From Oreocharis arfaki (lineage: Eukaryota; Chordata; Aves; Passeriformes; Paramythiidae), in the NCBI GenBank assembly GCA_013398015.1, contig VZRR01002856.1:310001-374000 (forward strand): 64,000 nt of DNA. Reading direction: 5' to 3'. The translations under genes and the position numbers were made by a program. A model generated the notes under the pieces. That model did no database searches and was not told the DNA's origin. It saw nothing but the letters and a program-made list of their open reading frames with translations. Positions 1 to 12,028 of the stretch are shown here, one piece after another. Within the stretch, counting starts at the first letter, position 1. Each line of letters opens with the position of its first letter.

Positions 1-1499
1 ACAATCTCAATTCTGCAAATCCTTCTTCTGTCTCTGGCAATTACTAGCTGGAGTATTTTCTGCTGTGGACACAGAAGAAAAGTCCTCCAAGAAAAACACC
101 GAAGCCAGGCAATGAAACGTCATTGCCCTTTTCACAGGCTTCTTCTTTCCAGTTTACCTGCTGCAGGATGGCTTCAGACAGCTACTGAAACTCATGTTGG
201 TCTGTCTGTACCTTCACAATCACAATGCCTCAGGCCTGGGATGAGCAAAATTCAAGAGCAGCAGCTCTTGTAGTTGTTACTATGTTACCTTACTTTACTT
301 ACTGGGGAAGTAAAAATACAATAGTATACAAAATGTTTGTAGTGTTACGGTAAAAACTGCATCATAAATGGTGCCTAAGGCGAGGAAGTACAATATTTAT
401 GCTCATGGTTTTATTAAACACTGCATTTGTAGGTCACTTTTCCTGTCACTGTGGTTTAATTAAGCAGCACTCTAGCAGTGTGCATCAGCGGTATTGGCGG
501 AAAAGGAAAAAACATTGAGCAGTGACGTTGTATTGACGCCCTAAGCCAGACACAAGTGTCTCAATTGGATGCCGCTTTGGGGAATGAGAGGTTGTTGACT
601 TCAGGGCCAGAGAATACGTTCTTGTTTTCTTTCTTTTGATGTAGGCTCCCAGTAAACAAAAGACCAATGGTGCAGAGGTAATCTGCTGAAAATATTGCCA
701 CAATGCTTATAATGGCTGTAGAAAGAGTTCACTGTGTTCTCCCTTTCAGTGTTGTTTGTGGTCCAAGCAGCAAGGAAGTGAGCTGATCAGAATGCAGATG
801 CAATCGTGGTCTTCGTCACTATGCTGTCAGAATAATCTATTCAGCATAGCTGTGGATATCCTGTCAAATAAAACAAATGCACAAAGGCTTTGTGGCAGCG
901 CTGAGGGCACGTATGGACACTCGTCCCACAGTTAATCTTCAGGTGCATGCACTCTGCATCTGTGAAGTTGCCTGGTTTAAAGAAAGTTATTATCAGGTAC
1001 TAAGGATCCACCCAAAATGACACGTTTCAGAAGTTCTGGTGCTCATCACACTTTAGTATGAAAACTTTGGTTGCTCCTTACCCAAAAGGGTAAGGGTATT
1101 TAACACCCAGTCCTAGATGCTCTCATCGCATGGGGTGATAATGTGCTTAACACTTCTGAACATCAGACCTTGGAAATTTTAAGATGATGTCTATGTGTCA
1201 GCCATGCTGTCATGGTTAGGACATTCTTCGCTGAGGAAGAGTAGGACAGAAAAACCCCAGAGACCAGGTTTTCAGTTGCTCAGCACTTCTTTTGTGGCAG
1301 TGGACACAGCAGAGTTGGAGAGCAAATTAGACTGGCTGTGGGCTACCAGAGCTGCCACAGGTGGAGAGGCTGGCCACTGCCATAGCCCCCATTGCCTTAG
1401 GGGTGAAGTTCTTAGCTGAGAGAAGCCTTAGGTGTCCGATTTGAGACAAGCTGTTGTGTAAGCCAAACAGAGCTGAGGTGGGAGTAATTATTAATCAGG
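1..1499. other. Unique non-coding DNA, no feature recognised
   Basis: No exon-like block, RNA gene or known repeat is visible. The short open frames (up to 74 codons) have no recognisable motif and normal chance length. The part from about 1195 to 1480 is somewhat richer in G and C than its surroundings but resembles no family I know. Confidence 0.6.
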
Positions 1500-1875
1500 G
1501 TAGCACTGTTCAGCCTGGAAAAGAGAAGGCTCTGGGGAGACTTTACTGTGGCCTTTCAGCACCCAAAAGATAGGGACAGACCCTTCAGTAGCAGACCTGC
1601 AGTGATAGGAGCTGGGGTAATGGTTTAAACTAAAAGAGGGTAGATTCAGGGGAGATATAAGGAAGGCTTTTTTTTCAATGATAGTAGTGAAACTACTGAA
1701 CAGATTTCCCAGAGAAGTGTTGGATGTCCCATCCCTGGAAACATTCAAGATCAGGTTGAACCAGGCTTTGAGCAACCTGATCTAGTTGAAGATGTTCTGG
1801 CTGATTGCAGGGTGTTGGACTAGGTGACCTTTAAAAGGTCGCTTCCAACTCAAAATATTCCATGATTCTATTAAT
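1500..1875 (+). mobile_element. CR1 retrotransposon, 5'-truncated 3' end
   Basis: CR1 is the main LINE (non-LTR retrotransposon) of birds and copies itself by target-primed reverse transcription; most copies keep only the 3' end, as here. Read on the + strand, the first ~70 bases encode the conserved end of CR1 ORF2 (LFSLEKRRLWGDF, then VAFQHPKD). The typical 3' region follows, with the near-consensus stretches CCCATCCCTGGAA, GAGCAACCTGATCTAG and GTTGGACTAGGTGACC. It closes at the CR1 terminus near CCATGATTCTATT. In-frame stops and a short T run interrupt the reading frame, so it is a dead copy. It is the only CR1 in the window on the + strand. The 5' boundary is approximate (within about 10 bases). 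Confidence 0.93.
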
Positions 1876-4800
1876 TTTACCCCCAGGGGCTGCTGCCTAG
1901 GCCACTGTCTTTTATTCTTGCATTGAGAAATGGAAGAAATACAAAATTTGCACAAATGTGCCTAAAAATGACAGGTTAACCAATGAGATTGTCTGCACTG
2001 ACTTGTCTTTTTTCCTTGCCATCAGAGAATTTGATTGCCAAGCTAATTTGTCTCTACAACTCATTTTAAGAGGTCATGAATGAAGTTATTGCTGAGGATA
2101 CAGCCTTCCTAGGGGAACTAGTGCCAGGATCCTTTTATCTATCCATTGACTGCATGCTTCTGGAATAGCTGTCCAGGCCTTGCGCCAGGTCTGCCTGTGT
2201 GTGGGTGTGTGAATGAGGAGCAGGTTGTTGCTTCAGCAGCTGCTGGGAGAGAGTTGTTCTCTGCCTCTATCTGAATTTAAAGGTGTCCACCCTGAAGGAC
2301 TCAGTTACTGGAAGTTGCATATACCCCCAGACAAATGCCCTCACAACCCACTTTATTGGTTAGATTATTATAGTAAGGGTTTTTTATTTAAATGAGTATA
2401 TAAGGGATTTTATTTTGTAGAAAATACTACCTTTGTAGTACATAAAGAACTTCTTTTGCATACAGTGTTAAACCTGTATGACACAAATCATGGTCTTCCA
2501 GTGGTCTTATATCCATCATACAAGCCATTCTCTTAGGTGCTAATCTGGCTATAAGTAAATGAATAAGGTTGAAGCTGTGCTTTAAATAAGGTTGTATAGT
2601 GGATATGTAATAGAGGATGCATAATGTAATAGAGGATGCATAATATAATCTAATCTTGAACAAAATGTCAAAGGAAAAATTTGATTTGCATGATGTTCAC
2701 ACACTCTAGAAAAAGTCCCTAAATAGCTGTATGACTAACTCCAGTTAGTACTGTTTTTAGGCACTAGTAAATAAAAAATATTAGAAGTTTTTGCCTTGTT
2801 TTGTCCTTACAGGTCTGTTTTCTGTAAACAGATCCAGAGGAGGGCAGAAGGACAAATACCCAAAGGATGAGAACACAGGTGACAAAGTACCATGTGAAAA
2901 AGTTAGTGTATATGCTCTTCAGCATGAAAAAAACTTCCTGAAAATATACTGAAAATAATATAGTAAATTCTGTTATCTGTAGGCTACATCGATTCCATAT
3001 TTACAAGTAGAAAAACACTCTTATTCTAATACCATATCATTATCCTAACACCATACTCCGAACATGTTTAATTTCCACAGGTATATGAAAAATATCTGAT
3101 CTTGTAAAAACCATGAGAAAAAAACCTTCTGCCTATACCAATTGTAGCTGCAGACTATGTCTGGTGTAAATGATCAGAATTTAGCCAGCTGGGCATCTTT
3201 ACATTAGCATTTAGAAACATGTTTATACTAGCACTTCTTATCCTGTGTCCTTTATCTTATACAACATTGTTAAGGTACTAGCTTGTAGATTAGGGAAGCA
3301 AAGTGAAAAATAATATTATTCATTTTTATTCATCAGAACAACCATGTATAAGCAGATCTCTCAAGCAAGAAGCTTTCCTTTCAACCAAGTTCTCTGACTT
3401 CAACAATCAGAACGATTTCTATAAATCTAATTTTTCAAAATGCATTATGATGGATGGAGCCTTTGTAAAAATTATCATAATGAGGCTCTCAGTTTTTCAT
3501 GCCTCTCAATTCTTCCTCACAAAAAAGGTTATTTTCAAGCAGACTCCTCTTTATTTCCCATGCGAATATGTATGCCAGTCCCTCCCATCCAATGTGAGCA
3601 CATAATCAGGGTCCAGACAGAATTATTGCCTCCGTTACTGTTTTGGAGGAAGTAGATAGAAAAAAATGTACATTATGAACAAAGATCTGAAATTTGCCAC
3701 TCACTTCAAAGTGGCAGCAGCTATTTTTCACAGAAATAAAGAAAATATTTGATTACAGTATCTTCTTGCAAACTATTCCATGGAAATTTTCAGATATTCT
3801 TGCACATAATGACAGGATACACTGTGCGGTGAGTAGGAGGAACACATAAATATGTATCTACAGGTGAAGATGTTGTATATAAACTGTTAATACTATTAAG
3901 CTGATTTGTCTGTTTAAAGTCATAATTTCAGTCCTATCTGCTTTAAACTGCCCTAACACTAGAAAGCCTAGTTATGAGGTTAATTCCATGGCTACTTATG
4001 CAGAGTTCGTCTCACTTTTTACTCAAAACACAAAGGCTGTTTTGCAATGAATGCAGAGGAGGTGCCTGCAGGGGAGTGATTTACTCCAAAACCTTTATAG
4101 GATATTATAGTTCAAGGGTGCTGTAAGTTTTACACAGTAGATCTCTCTCCTTTGACTGTAGGGGGAGCTTCAGCAGCTGCCCAGATCATTTGATGGGTCT
4201 CTCCAGCGATGCTGAGCCAGAGATGCACCTCATTTTGGATGACCAGAATCCAACCAGAGCGGCCACCTCTCACACAGGCTGAGCAGTAGGCAAATACTGA
4301 GGTGAAAGAGGAGGAGACATCTCTGTGTGTTCATGTGTGTGTAAAGCAATGAGGTTTTAAATTTAGCATCCATTCTACTGGTGAAATACGTTAATCAATA
4401 TAACTGCAGAAGAGGAAAGGGAAGAATTAAATTTAACACAAGCCCTTTCAGACAGGATACATTATTTCTGGGGCCGTTTAAAAACAGAAGGCTCCATGCG
4501 ACATATCTGGTTTTTGTGGATCTCCTGTTGACTCCAGACTGAGTGCCACACAGTTGGTGGCTGGCTACAGAGAAGCTGAGATGCAATTAATATGCTAATT
4601 ATAGTGGTCTGGTGTGTCTTTCCACTTTGATGTATATTCTCCTTTGTGGTGTTTCTTACTAATTTGCCTACGGGGTAAATTCTGTCATAATCATGTGGAA
4701 ACAGAGTGGAATATTTGGAAAACCAGAGCATGTACACCGCATGAACCTGCATCATTATATGGACTGAAGGGCAAAAATAATGTGCCAATATAACCTAGGA

Positions 4801-6500
4801 AAGTTGGAAACAATTTCCTTCTAGGCAGCACAGAATAGTAGTTAAATACAAAATGCTGATATCTAGTTTCTGTTCTTTACAATAAGAACCTGTCATGCTT
4901 AGGAGAGTCATGCAAGTTCCATGAAACTGCAATGGGATCCTATATACAAAGTATTAATCACGTTTTCCAGAAAAAAAATTCTCTCCAGTTTCCTTGTGTT
5001 TTTTTACAACTGCTACCTCTGTACTTGCAAATGAAATTATTTGAAGAACACATTTTTGAAGAACAAACTCCCACTTTGACGTTATATATGTTTAAATAGT
5101 CACATTTGTTAATTATGGGAGCAGTTGGTGGTATTATCAGAACTTGTCCAAAGCTTTTATTTTAAGGATGAGAAATATCAGAAAAGTTAAGATCAGCATT
5201 TTCAAAGCACGGAAGTTTAGCTGCTCCTGTGATTCCCAGTAAGTCCCTTTCATAAAAAAATGTGAAGCAACTTACTCTGTGGAGTGTTTGAGTCTCTGAG
5301 TTCAGTTGAAAACTCTTCTAACTTTTAAACCAGCTAAACATCCACAATGACACTATTTTTAGAGCAGTTCAGTACCTTTAAAATGGTTCTCAGTGTATTT
5401 GCGTGATAGATACCTAATATTAAATTTCTCCAAATCTGGATGCTTCTAAAATAGATTTATGCAAGTAATTTGAAATCAGCCAGTGGAAGAAATCAGGTGT
5501 CTCTGTTGTCCAGTCTACTACGAGACATACTGGCCTATTTCCTCAGATGTCTGGTACAGATTTCTGTTTTACACTACATGGAGATAGTGATTTTTCACTC
5601 AGCCAAGCAGCAAATGCCGAAGTGTAAGAACATATATCTCTATATCAGTTTAGAAAACAGTGCCAGATTATGAACTGAGTAATCATGCTTTATGTAGTTC
5701 TCTTGTTCAACAAACATCTTGGAACTAGTACTCCAGTTTGATTTAGGTGTTAGAATGGGACCGTAGAGAAAAAGATGTGGAAGTTGAGCAACAAGTTTTC
5801 TCCCTCTTCCCATGGCACAGATCTTCTGCATGTCTGTACTTCTGTCAGTATCTGATTATCGAATATTTAACTGTGACCTTGTAAGAGCATCCTCAGCGGC
5901 TGTCTGACTTCCCTCTTTACTGACCTTTCTAACAGGTATTTGTCTCTGAAGAACACATTGTCTGGGGTGTGTAACCAAAGAGGCTGGTTTTTAGTGGCTG
6001 TAATAGAAAGCACCCATCACAGAATGGACATAGAAAAGCAGCAGAATACATTTTTCTGTTTTAACAATGAGATGTTACATTCGTATGAATTTAACCTTTG
6101 ACATTGCTCCAGACATTATCAGCATGTCAACTGCAGCAGACAGTGTGAAACTACCAAGCCTACAGTTACAGATTTTAAAAGGAAGGCAATGGATCTTATA
6201 CCTTAGATTTCTTCCTAAACAGGCCCAGAAATAGTGTCACTTCAATGACTGAACAGTCGTGGCTCAGCATAAACAAGCACGGAGCCAAATTTATACCAGA
6301 GATTTTAGAGTGAAAATTTCTCTTGTTTCCATAATCATCTTAACTTTCTCTGAATTATTTAATTACTGTGTTCAAGTCTAATCGGTGTGTGTAAGTATTA
6401 GATTATTCTGCTTGAATGAAGCAATGTGGAAGTATGTGCAGTATTATGAATTGTGAATGGTTGTGTATAAAAATAATTATTTAAATGCCGATGATCAGTA
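1876..6500. other. Unique AT-leaning DNA, no gene recognised
   Basis: About 4.6 kb with no recognisable exon, RNA gene or dispersed repeat. It holds a perfect 19-base tandem duplication (2605-2642, listed separately) and short GT runs near 2200 and 4325. The open frames here are at most 108 codons and show no domain. A slightly GC-richer segment at 4150-4300 does not match any CR1 region I can recall. Confidence 0.55.
2605..2642. repeat. Perfect tandem duplication of 19 bases
   Basis: The unit ATGTAATAGAGGATGCATA occurs twice back to back (2605-2623 and 2624-2642) with no mismatch. Two identical copies suggest a recent slippage or local duplication, and copy number may vary between individuals. 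No function is implied. Confidence 0.95.
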
Positions 6501-6519
6501 AATGCAAGTCTTCTGTATC

Positions 6520-6915
6520 AGTGTATGATAAAGGCAAGTGCATTTCCCAGTAGAAAACTCTGCTGTGCACAAGATTGTGGCACAGCTGTGGGAATTCATG
6601 AAGCTCCTGTGTTAAAATACTTTGGGGCAATTAAAACACAGTCACTCACTATTGGCATAACAGGGATATGTGCTTCAGAGAAAGCAGCAGCTCTTGAGAG
6701 TCTATTCCATTTTCTAGGGGAATTCACTTCATTTGTGTTGGTGATGCTGCTATTTCCACTTTTGTGGACTATTTGGCCATTGGGATTTAAAAGCCCTGAT
6801 AATCAGCCTTGTGCAGCCCACAGAGCTGTCCTGTGCAGACGACATGTCCTGCTTGGCTCCAGCCTCACTGTTTTACAGCCTGCATCTTACACCAGGAAGC
6901 AAAATGAATATAAAT
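6520..6915. other. Unique segment, possible conserved non-coding element
   Basis: This segment has balanced base composition, no simple repeat and no transposon similarity, and carries a 130-codon open frame on the + strand (6525-6917). That frame shows no domain, signal peptide or flanking splice signal, and its length is within chance for 64 kb, so I do not call it a gene. The texture (no low-complexity runs, mixed motifs) resembles conserved non-coding DNA, but that is an impression only; an alignment would decide it. Confidence 0.2.
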
Positions 6916-8176
6916 AAAGGCTGTGGAGAAGAACAGGAGTCAGGGCATTACCAAGCAACGCTGGGACACAAAACTGTAGGGAATCAAGTTTCATCTCTGC
7001 TGTTGTTGCTCATAGAGCTGTTTGTTTCTCAGAGACCAGTCCATGTGCCATGAAGGTCACAGATAGATTTAAAAATTTTTTTTCTTTTTAGGGCAATCTT
7101 TATCTTTTCTTTCTGGAGATTTTGGTTTGTATTCAAAATGAGAAAAGAGAAACAGATTTGTATAACAAACTGGCTGATGCACATCTGCGCTTCAGCTCTG
7201 AGGCTGAGCAGCTATTTATTCTAACATAGTCTAGAGCCAAACAAATGGGACTTATTCTCCTTCCCTTCCTGGCCAAGCTTGGATTGCTGAGCTTGGCGCC
7301 GGCGGGCTCCTGCAGGAGTGTCAGCTTCACCTGGGTCACAGACAGTCCTCGTCTACGAACAGTGTGTTCCTGTGGCTCTCACTGTCCTTCCTGCCTTTGT
7401 GCTCCTTCTGTGTAGGAAAAATAGCAGATAGACTGTGTAGCATCAGAGCCGTGCTCTCTGGTGCTCCTCTGATTGCCTGCTCCTCATACATCTATAAACT
7501 CTCCAACTCATTATTCTTCACCTATTTAAATGGTCAGAGGGATCTCTGGGGATGTGTAGAAAAGGACTGATTTCTTTAGGGCTGCTGTTGAGGTGTAAAT
7601 GTGCCCATCATGGTGAGAAGGCTGGGGAGAGCAGAGAGACTGTGCTGCTCTCAGCCCTCTGTAATGCTCTGACCTTGTGGCTGTGATGCAGAAATGCAAA
7701 CAACTGACTAAGATGGCAGAGACACTTTTGGGTGTCATTTGCCCCTGTTTCAGTGTTTCTGACCGAGCAGCTGGGACAATGGCATGTCACTACATTTCAT
7801 ATTTCTGTTAGGAAGTAAGACAGCATGGGATGTGGATGGATGAAACATGCAGAAACACATCTCCATTTAGTTTTTTTCTGCATTATTAGAAGTTGGAGTG
7901 ACCTGAGCATCTCACTGAGCTCACATTTGGGCCCTGATTTGAATCCTATTGTACATACTGTGAGAAACAGAGCAAGCTGTTGCACTTCTTTTCGACAGAG
8001 CAGAAGTCTGAATGTTGTCTCCTCATAATCAGTTGATCTGGTTTTAATTTGCTCTGACCAAATCTCACATTTTTCTGTGAATGGTTTGCATCCTGCAGGG
8101 ACTATTCCTCCACCCCCTCAACTGATGTTGCAACTGGAACAATGCTTAGAACATTTATAGAGCTGTTTTTCCTCCC

Positions 8177-8206
8177 GTTTTGGTTTGTTGGTTTGTTTTT
8201 TTTTTT
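8177..8206. repeat. T/G-rich low-complexity run
   Basis: Composed of TTTG and TTGG units followed by a run of T. It is the first of five similar T/G-rich tracts on the + strand of this window (also near 18.6, 25.4, 52.7 and 58.8 kb). Confidence 0.85.
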
Positions 8207-9686
8207 AATAAATGGTCTCTGAACTGCTTTTATTTTTCTAGTTTCACCGTCTATATTTTCAAGGCATGCACAGGCACTCTTCCTCTCAGCTATAGCTATT
8301 TAGCTTCCTTTGAAACATGGCAGTGAGCTAAGCTTGATTTTTTTCCAAAAAATGTAGGGGTTTCTTTTAAAGGAAATTGATCCACTGCTCTGATTATTAG
8401 TTCAAAACCAGGTCATAATGAACCAAAGCTGTAAATCATATCGGGTGGGACTGCTACAGAACAAAACTCAATTCAGCTTCTTCTATCTAGCCCAAACTCA
8501 CTCAATTCAAGATAAGACTTCAAAAGACTTTTTGTGACCTTTAAGGTAGTGTAGGATTAGTTCCATAATCCTATATTTACTTTAGGTGATTTGATATTAT
8601 TGCAGGTGAACTTGGAGAACACCTTCTCCCTCAATCATATACTTCAGGCACAGAAATTTACCTTAAGCTGCAGCATGTTGAGTATTTAATTATTCAGTAT
8701 TTAAAGTACCAGTCTTCAGTGGGAGCAAATACGATCATTTCATATTGTTGCTTCTCATTGCACAGCTGTCACTGCTACCCTCTGTTGCTGTCACTGATAA
8801 GATTTAGACCATTATTTGAGAAGTAAGCTTGCAAAATTCTGTGCCCAGACTTTTCATGAAGGTGTTGTGCCAATTTTACCCTTAATGACTGTATACATAT
8901 GTATACAAATACTTTATAAACATATAAAATTTTTTAAATTGTTGAAACGGTCTTCAAAAGCCTTATAAATAGTCTTAAATCAAACACAGTGGGAAAGATA
9001 GCACAAGATGTTGTGTTTGCTGAATAGATTCTTAATTGTTTCACAGTTCTGGGGCTGAATTTATTTAAGAGAGTCTCCTCTTCTAGACTTTGCTGTCGTA
9101 AAGAGGTGGACATAAATGGGGCTTATATAACAACACTGACAAAAGAAATAAAGGTGGTAGCAACTCTGTTCCAGATCAAGAATCAAGTTGCACCATACAG
9201 CAAAAACCAGGCTAGAATAAAGGCAAGAGTTGGACAAAAATATTAAGAGAAGATAATCTGTACTCATCATAGGATGTCATATGATTTTGTAAGCCAGTGA
9301 TGTTAATTTTCCCTGATCTCTGATTTTTGTTCTTGGTGAGACTACATGAAGAATATAAATTTTAATCTGATATACACGTTTAGTAGAAAACTATTGAATT
9401 TGCTTGCCAAAATCTGCTAGCTTTTTGTTGCTTGGTTAAATAAACCAGAGAGCCTTTGAAAAAACCAATGTTTTGTGGGTGTGAAGCAGAAGGAAATATA
9501 GCAATTTAACTGGCAATATATAGTCACCTGCAGACATGTGGATTCTGCGTTCTACACACCCAAATACAGAAACAAATAGATTTAACATCATTGATTTTCT
9601 TCTTTCCTGCAGCATCTGTACTGGCAACTCTTAGTTACCTCACAGTGCAGTGTGGACCTAACTCTTGAGAATATTTTATTTATATT

Positions 9687-9709
9687 ATTAAATACTACTA
9701 GTATTTAAT
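9687..9709. repeat. Perfect AT-rich inverted repeat
   Basis: The arms ATTAAATACT (9687-9696) and AGTATTTAAT (9700-9709) are exact reverse complements around the 3-base loop ACT. It could form a small hairpin or cruciform. No transposon ends or target duplication are evident around it. Confidence 0.9.
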
Positions 9710-10873
9710 TTAATTTAGTACTGGTTACTACTACTCCTTGGAAAAGATATTTACGTGGGCGGATATAATTTTTTTGTGATGTACAACCCACTTTTTGCAG
9801 CCTATCACCTGGTGTACTCCGAACAAAACTGCATGGGAAAAAAAAGAGATTTCTCTAGTTTATGGGCTCGTGCCGGCAGACTGTTGAAACTATTTTGCAA
9901 ATAATTAAATTGCTCTTCAAAGACAACAAAAAATCTTGTCCAATAGAAAATGAGAGGCAGCTGAAACCTATGAGTTTGTACCAGCTCTCCACTAACAAAG
10001 TAATCTGAAGGACAAATAGAACAAAAGTAAATAACCATTCAAATGCTTACCTGGTGCAATTGTGAGTCACTGCACAAATGCTTTCAACATACATCCTTTC
10101 TCTGAAGCTGCCCAGTTTATCTACACATTGTTTCCCAAGTGTCTTGTATATGCATAGCTGAGAGAGATCTTAAGAGATCCACTGTGGAAATTGTCTTTCT
10201 TGGAAGAGGCTTCAATACATTGATACCAACTATAAATATATCTGTCTTAAAAGCCCCCAGTAAAGGACTTTCTCTAACAACCATAGCTAGTTTTCTTCCC
10301 AAGTGGTAGACTGTCTTTATCGTTATAATAAATGTTCTTGAAAGCAGCATATTTTTACAGAACAAATTAAACTGATTTCTTTTCCTACCCCCCGTGGGCA
10401 TGAAGGACAATTGAATGGATTTCTTCTTTTTGCTTTCCCAATCCTAGCAGTCCAACTGTTTCAAACTACTCTTTTTTCCCTGAAGAAAGTCCTTGGAAAG
10501 TGAACCAGATTTGCTTTCTCAGCCATTGTGCTGTTGCTGGCGTGGTGGGTGTTAAGACTGAAGCTGTTTTTACAACACAAAGAAATTAAAAGAGCAACAA
10601 CTGATTTGCGGGAGAATCTTGCAGAACTAGGTTCATCATACATTGACGTAAAACACACACATATTTTCACAGTATGTGAGTATCCCCATCTGGCTATTTC
10701 ACCACAGTGAACTTTGGGGCCTTCAAAAATGGGCTACTTATATTCTGCTTCTTTCCACTTTACAGAAACTAAACCAAAACTATCACAAGTGAATTTCGTC
10801 AGTTCCAAAACTGAGTGTGACAAACTAAATGGAACTCTTCAGTTATCTCAGAGTCTCAGTAGTATCAGGGTCA

Positions 10874-12028
10874 TGGAATCATAGAATGGTTTGGGTTGGA
10901 AGGACCATAAAGGCCACCTGGTTCCAGCTGCTGCTGTGGACAGGGAAAACTTGCACTAGACAAGTTTGCTCACAGCTACATCCAACCTCTAGTCGATTTG
11001 ATGACCTTCTCTGGGACTTGCTCCAACAGACCCCTGTCGTTCCTGTGCTGGGACCCCAGAGCTGGATGCTCCAGGTGGGTCTCACCCGGGCAGAGCAGAG
11101 GGGCAGAATCCCCTCCCTCCCCTGCTGCCCACAGGGCTCTGGCTGCAGCCCAGGACACGTTTGGCTCTCTGGGCTGTGAGTGCCAATGGCTGGGTCATGT
11201 CCAGCCTCTCATCCCCCAGCACCCCCAAGGCCTTCTCACAGGGCTGCTCTGCATCTGTTCATCCCCAGCCTGTGCCGATACTGGGGGTTGTCCTGACCCA
11301 GGTGCAGCACCTTGCACTTGGCCTTGTTGATCCTTATGACATTTCCATGGCCCCACTTCTCAAGCTTGTCCGTGTTCCTCTGGATTGCATCCCGTCCTTT
11401 TAGGAGTATCAACAGCACCACTCAGCTTGGTGTCATCTGCAAATTTGCTGAGGGTGCACTTGATCCCTTCATCTACATCATTAATGAAGGTATTTAATAA
11501 CACTGATCCCAGTACAGACCTCTGAGGGACACAGCTTGTCACTGATGTCCATCAGGACTCTGAGCCATGCACCACTCTCCTCTGGATGCAACTGTCCAAC
11601 TGCTTTCACATCTGTCTAACAGCCTGCCCATCAAACGCATGTCTCTCCAGTTTAGAGAGAAGAATGTTGCAGGGGTCTGTGTCAAAGGCTTTACAAAAGT
11701 TCAGAAAAATGACATCTGTAGCCCTTCCTCTGTCCATTGATGTAGTCACTCCATCATAGAAAGTCACTGTATTGGTCAGGCAGGACTTGCCCTTCGTGAA
11801 GCAGTGCTGGCTGTCCTGAATCAGCTCCCTCTCCTCCATGTGCCTTAGCACAGCTTCTAGGGGGATCTGTTCCATGATCTTCCCAGGCACAGAGGTGAGG
11901 CTGACAGGTTGGTAGTTCCCAGGGTCCTGCCTTCTATTCTTTCTAAAACTGTGTACTCTGTCTTCCTTTTTCCAGTCACCTGAGACTTCATCTGACTGCC
12001 ATGACTTTTCAAATATCATGGACAGCTA
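10874..12028 (-). mobile_element. CR1 retrotransposon, 5'-truncated, ~1.15 kb
   Basis: This is the longest clear transposon in the window. The element lies on the minus strand: its 3' terminus is at the low-coordinate side (AATCATAGAATGGTTTGG near 10879, the hallmark CR1 end) and its truncated 5' side is near 12028, just after CCATGACTTTTCAAATAT. From high to low coordinate it holds the fingers and palm of the reverse transcriptase, the catalytic FADD box, the thumb or linker region, then the 3' end. A deletion is likely between the end of the RT-like reading and the 3' terminus, because the usual C-terminal and 3' regions are shorter than consensus. Similarity to avian CR1 is high, so it is moderately young compared with the copies at 17.6 and 59 kb. 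The 5' boundary is where similarity to CR1 stops and is good to about 10 bases. Confidence 0.95.
11236..12019 (-). pseudogene. CR1 ORF2 reverse transcriptase fragment, inactivated
   Basis: The segment encodes part of the CR1 reverse transcriptase. The first reading (12019 down to 11606) shows NYQPVSLTSVPGKIMEQI, then FTKGKSCLTN, then motif A as FLNFCKAFDT. It is closed by an in-frame stop after AFDGQAVRQM. The same frame resumes about 60 bases later with CVPQRSVLGSVL (motif B region) and FADDTKLSGA, the catalytic FADD box (11542-11360). A +1/-1 frameshift near 11400 moves the rest (KGRDAIQRN, then NKAKCKVLHLGQ) to another frame, ending near 11236. In motif A the first aspartate of the usual LDF is asparagine (codon at 11699-11701), which would remove a metal-binding catalytic residue even without the stop and frameshift. 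The endonuclease domain is absent through truncation. It is not expected to be expressed as an enzyme. Confidence 0.92.

Larger units (their letters stand above)
6916..10873. other. Unique AT-leaning DNA, no gene recognised
   Basis: About 4 kb without recognisable genes or dispersed repeats. It includes a T/G-rich run (8177-8206) and a short AT-rich inverted repeat (9687-9709), both listed separately. Open frames reach about 97 codons and carry no motif. Confidence 0.55.
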
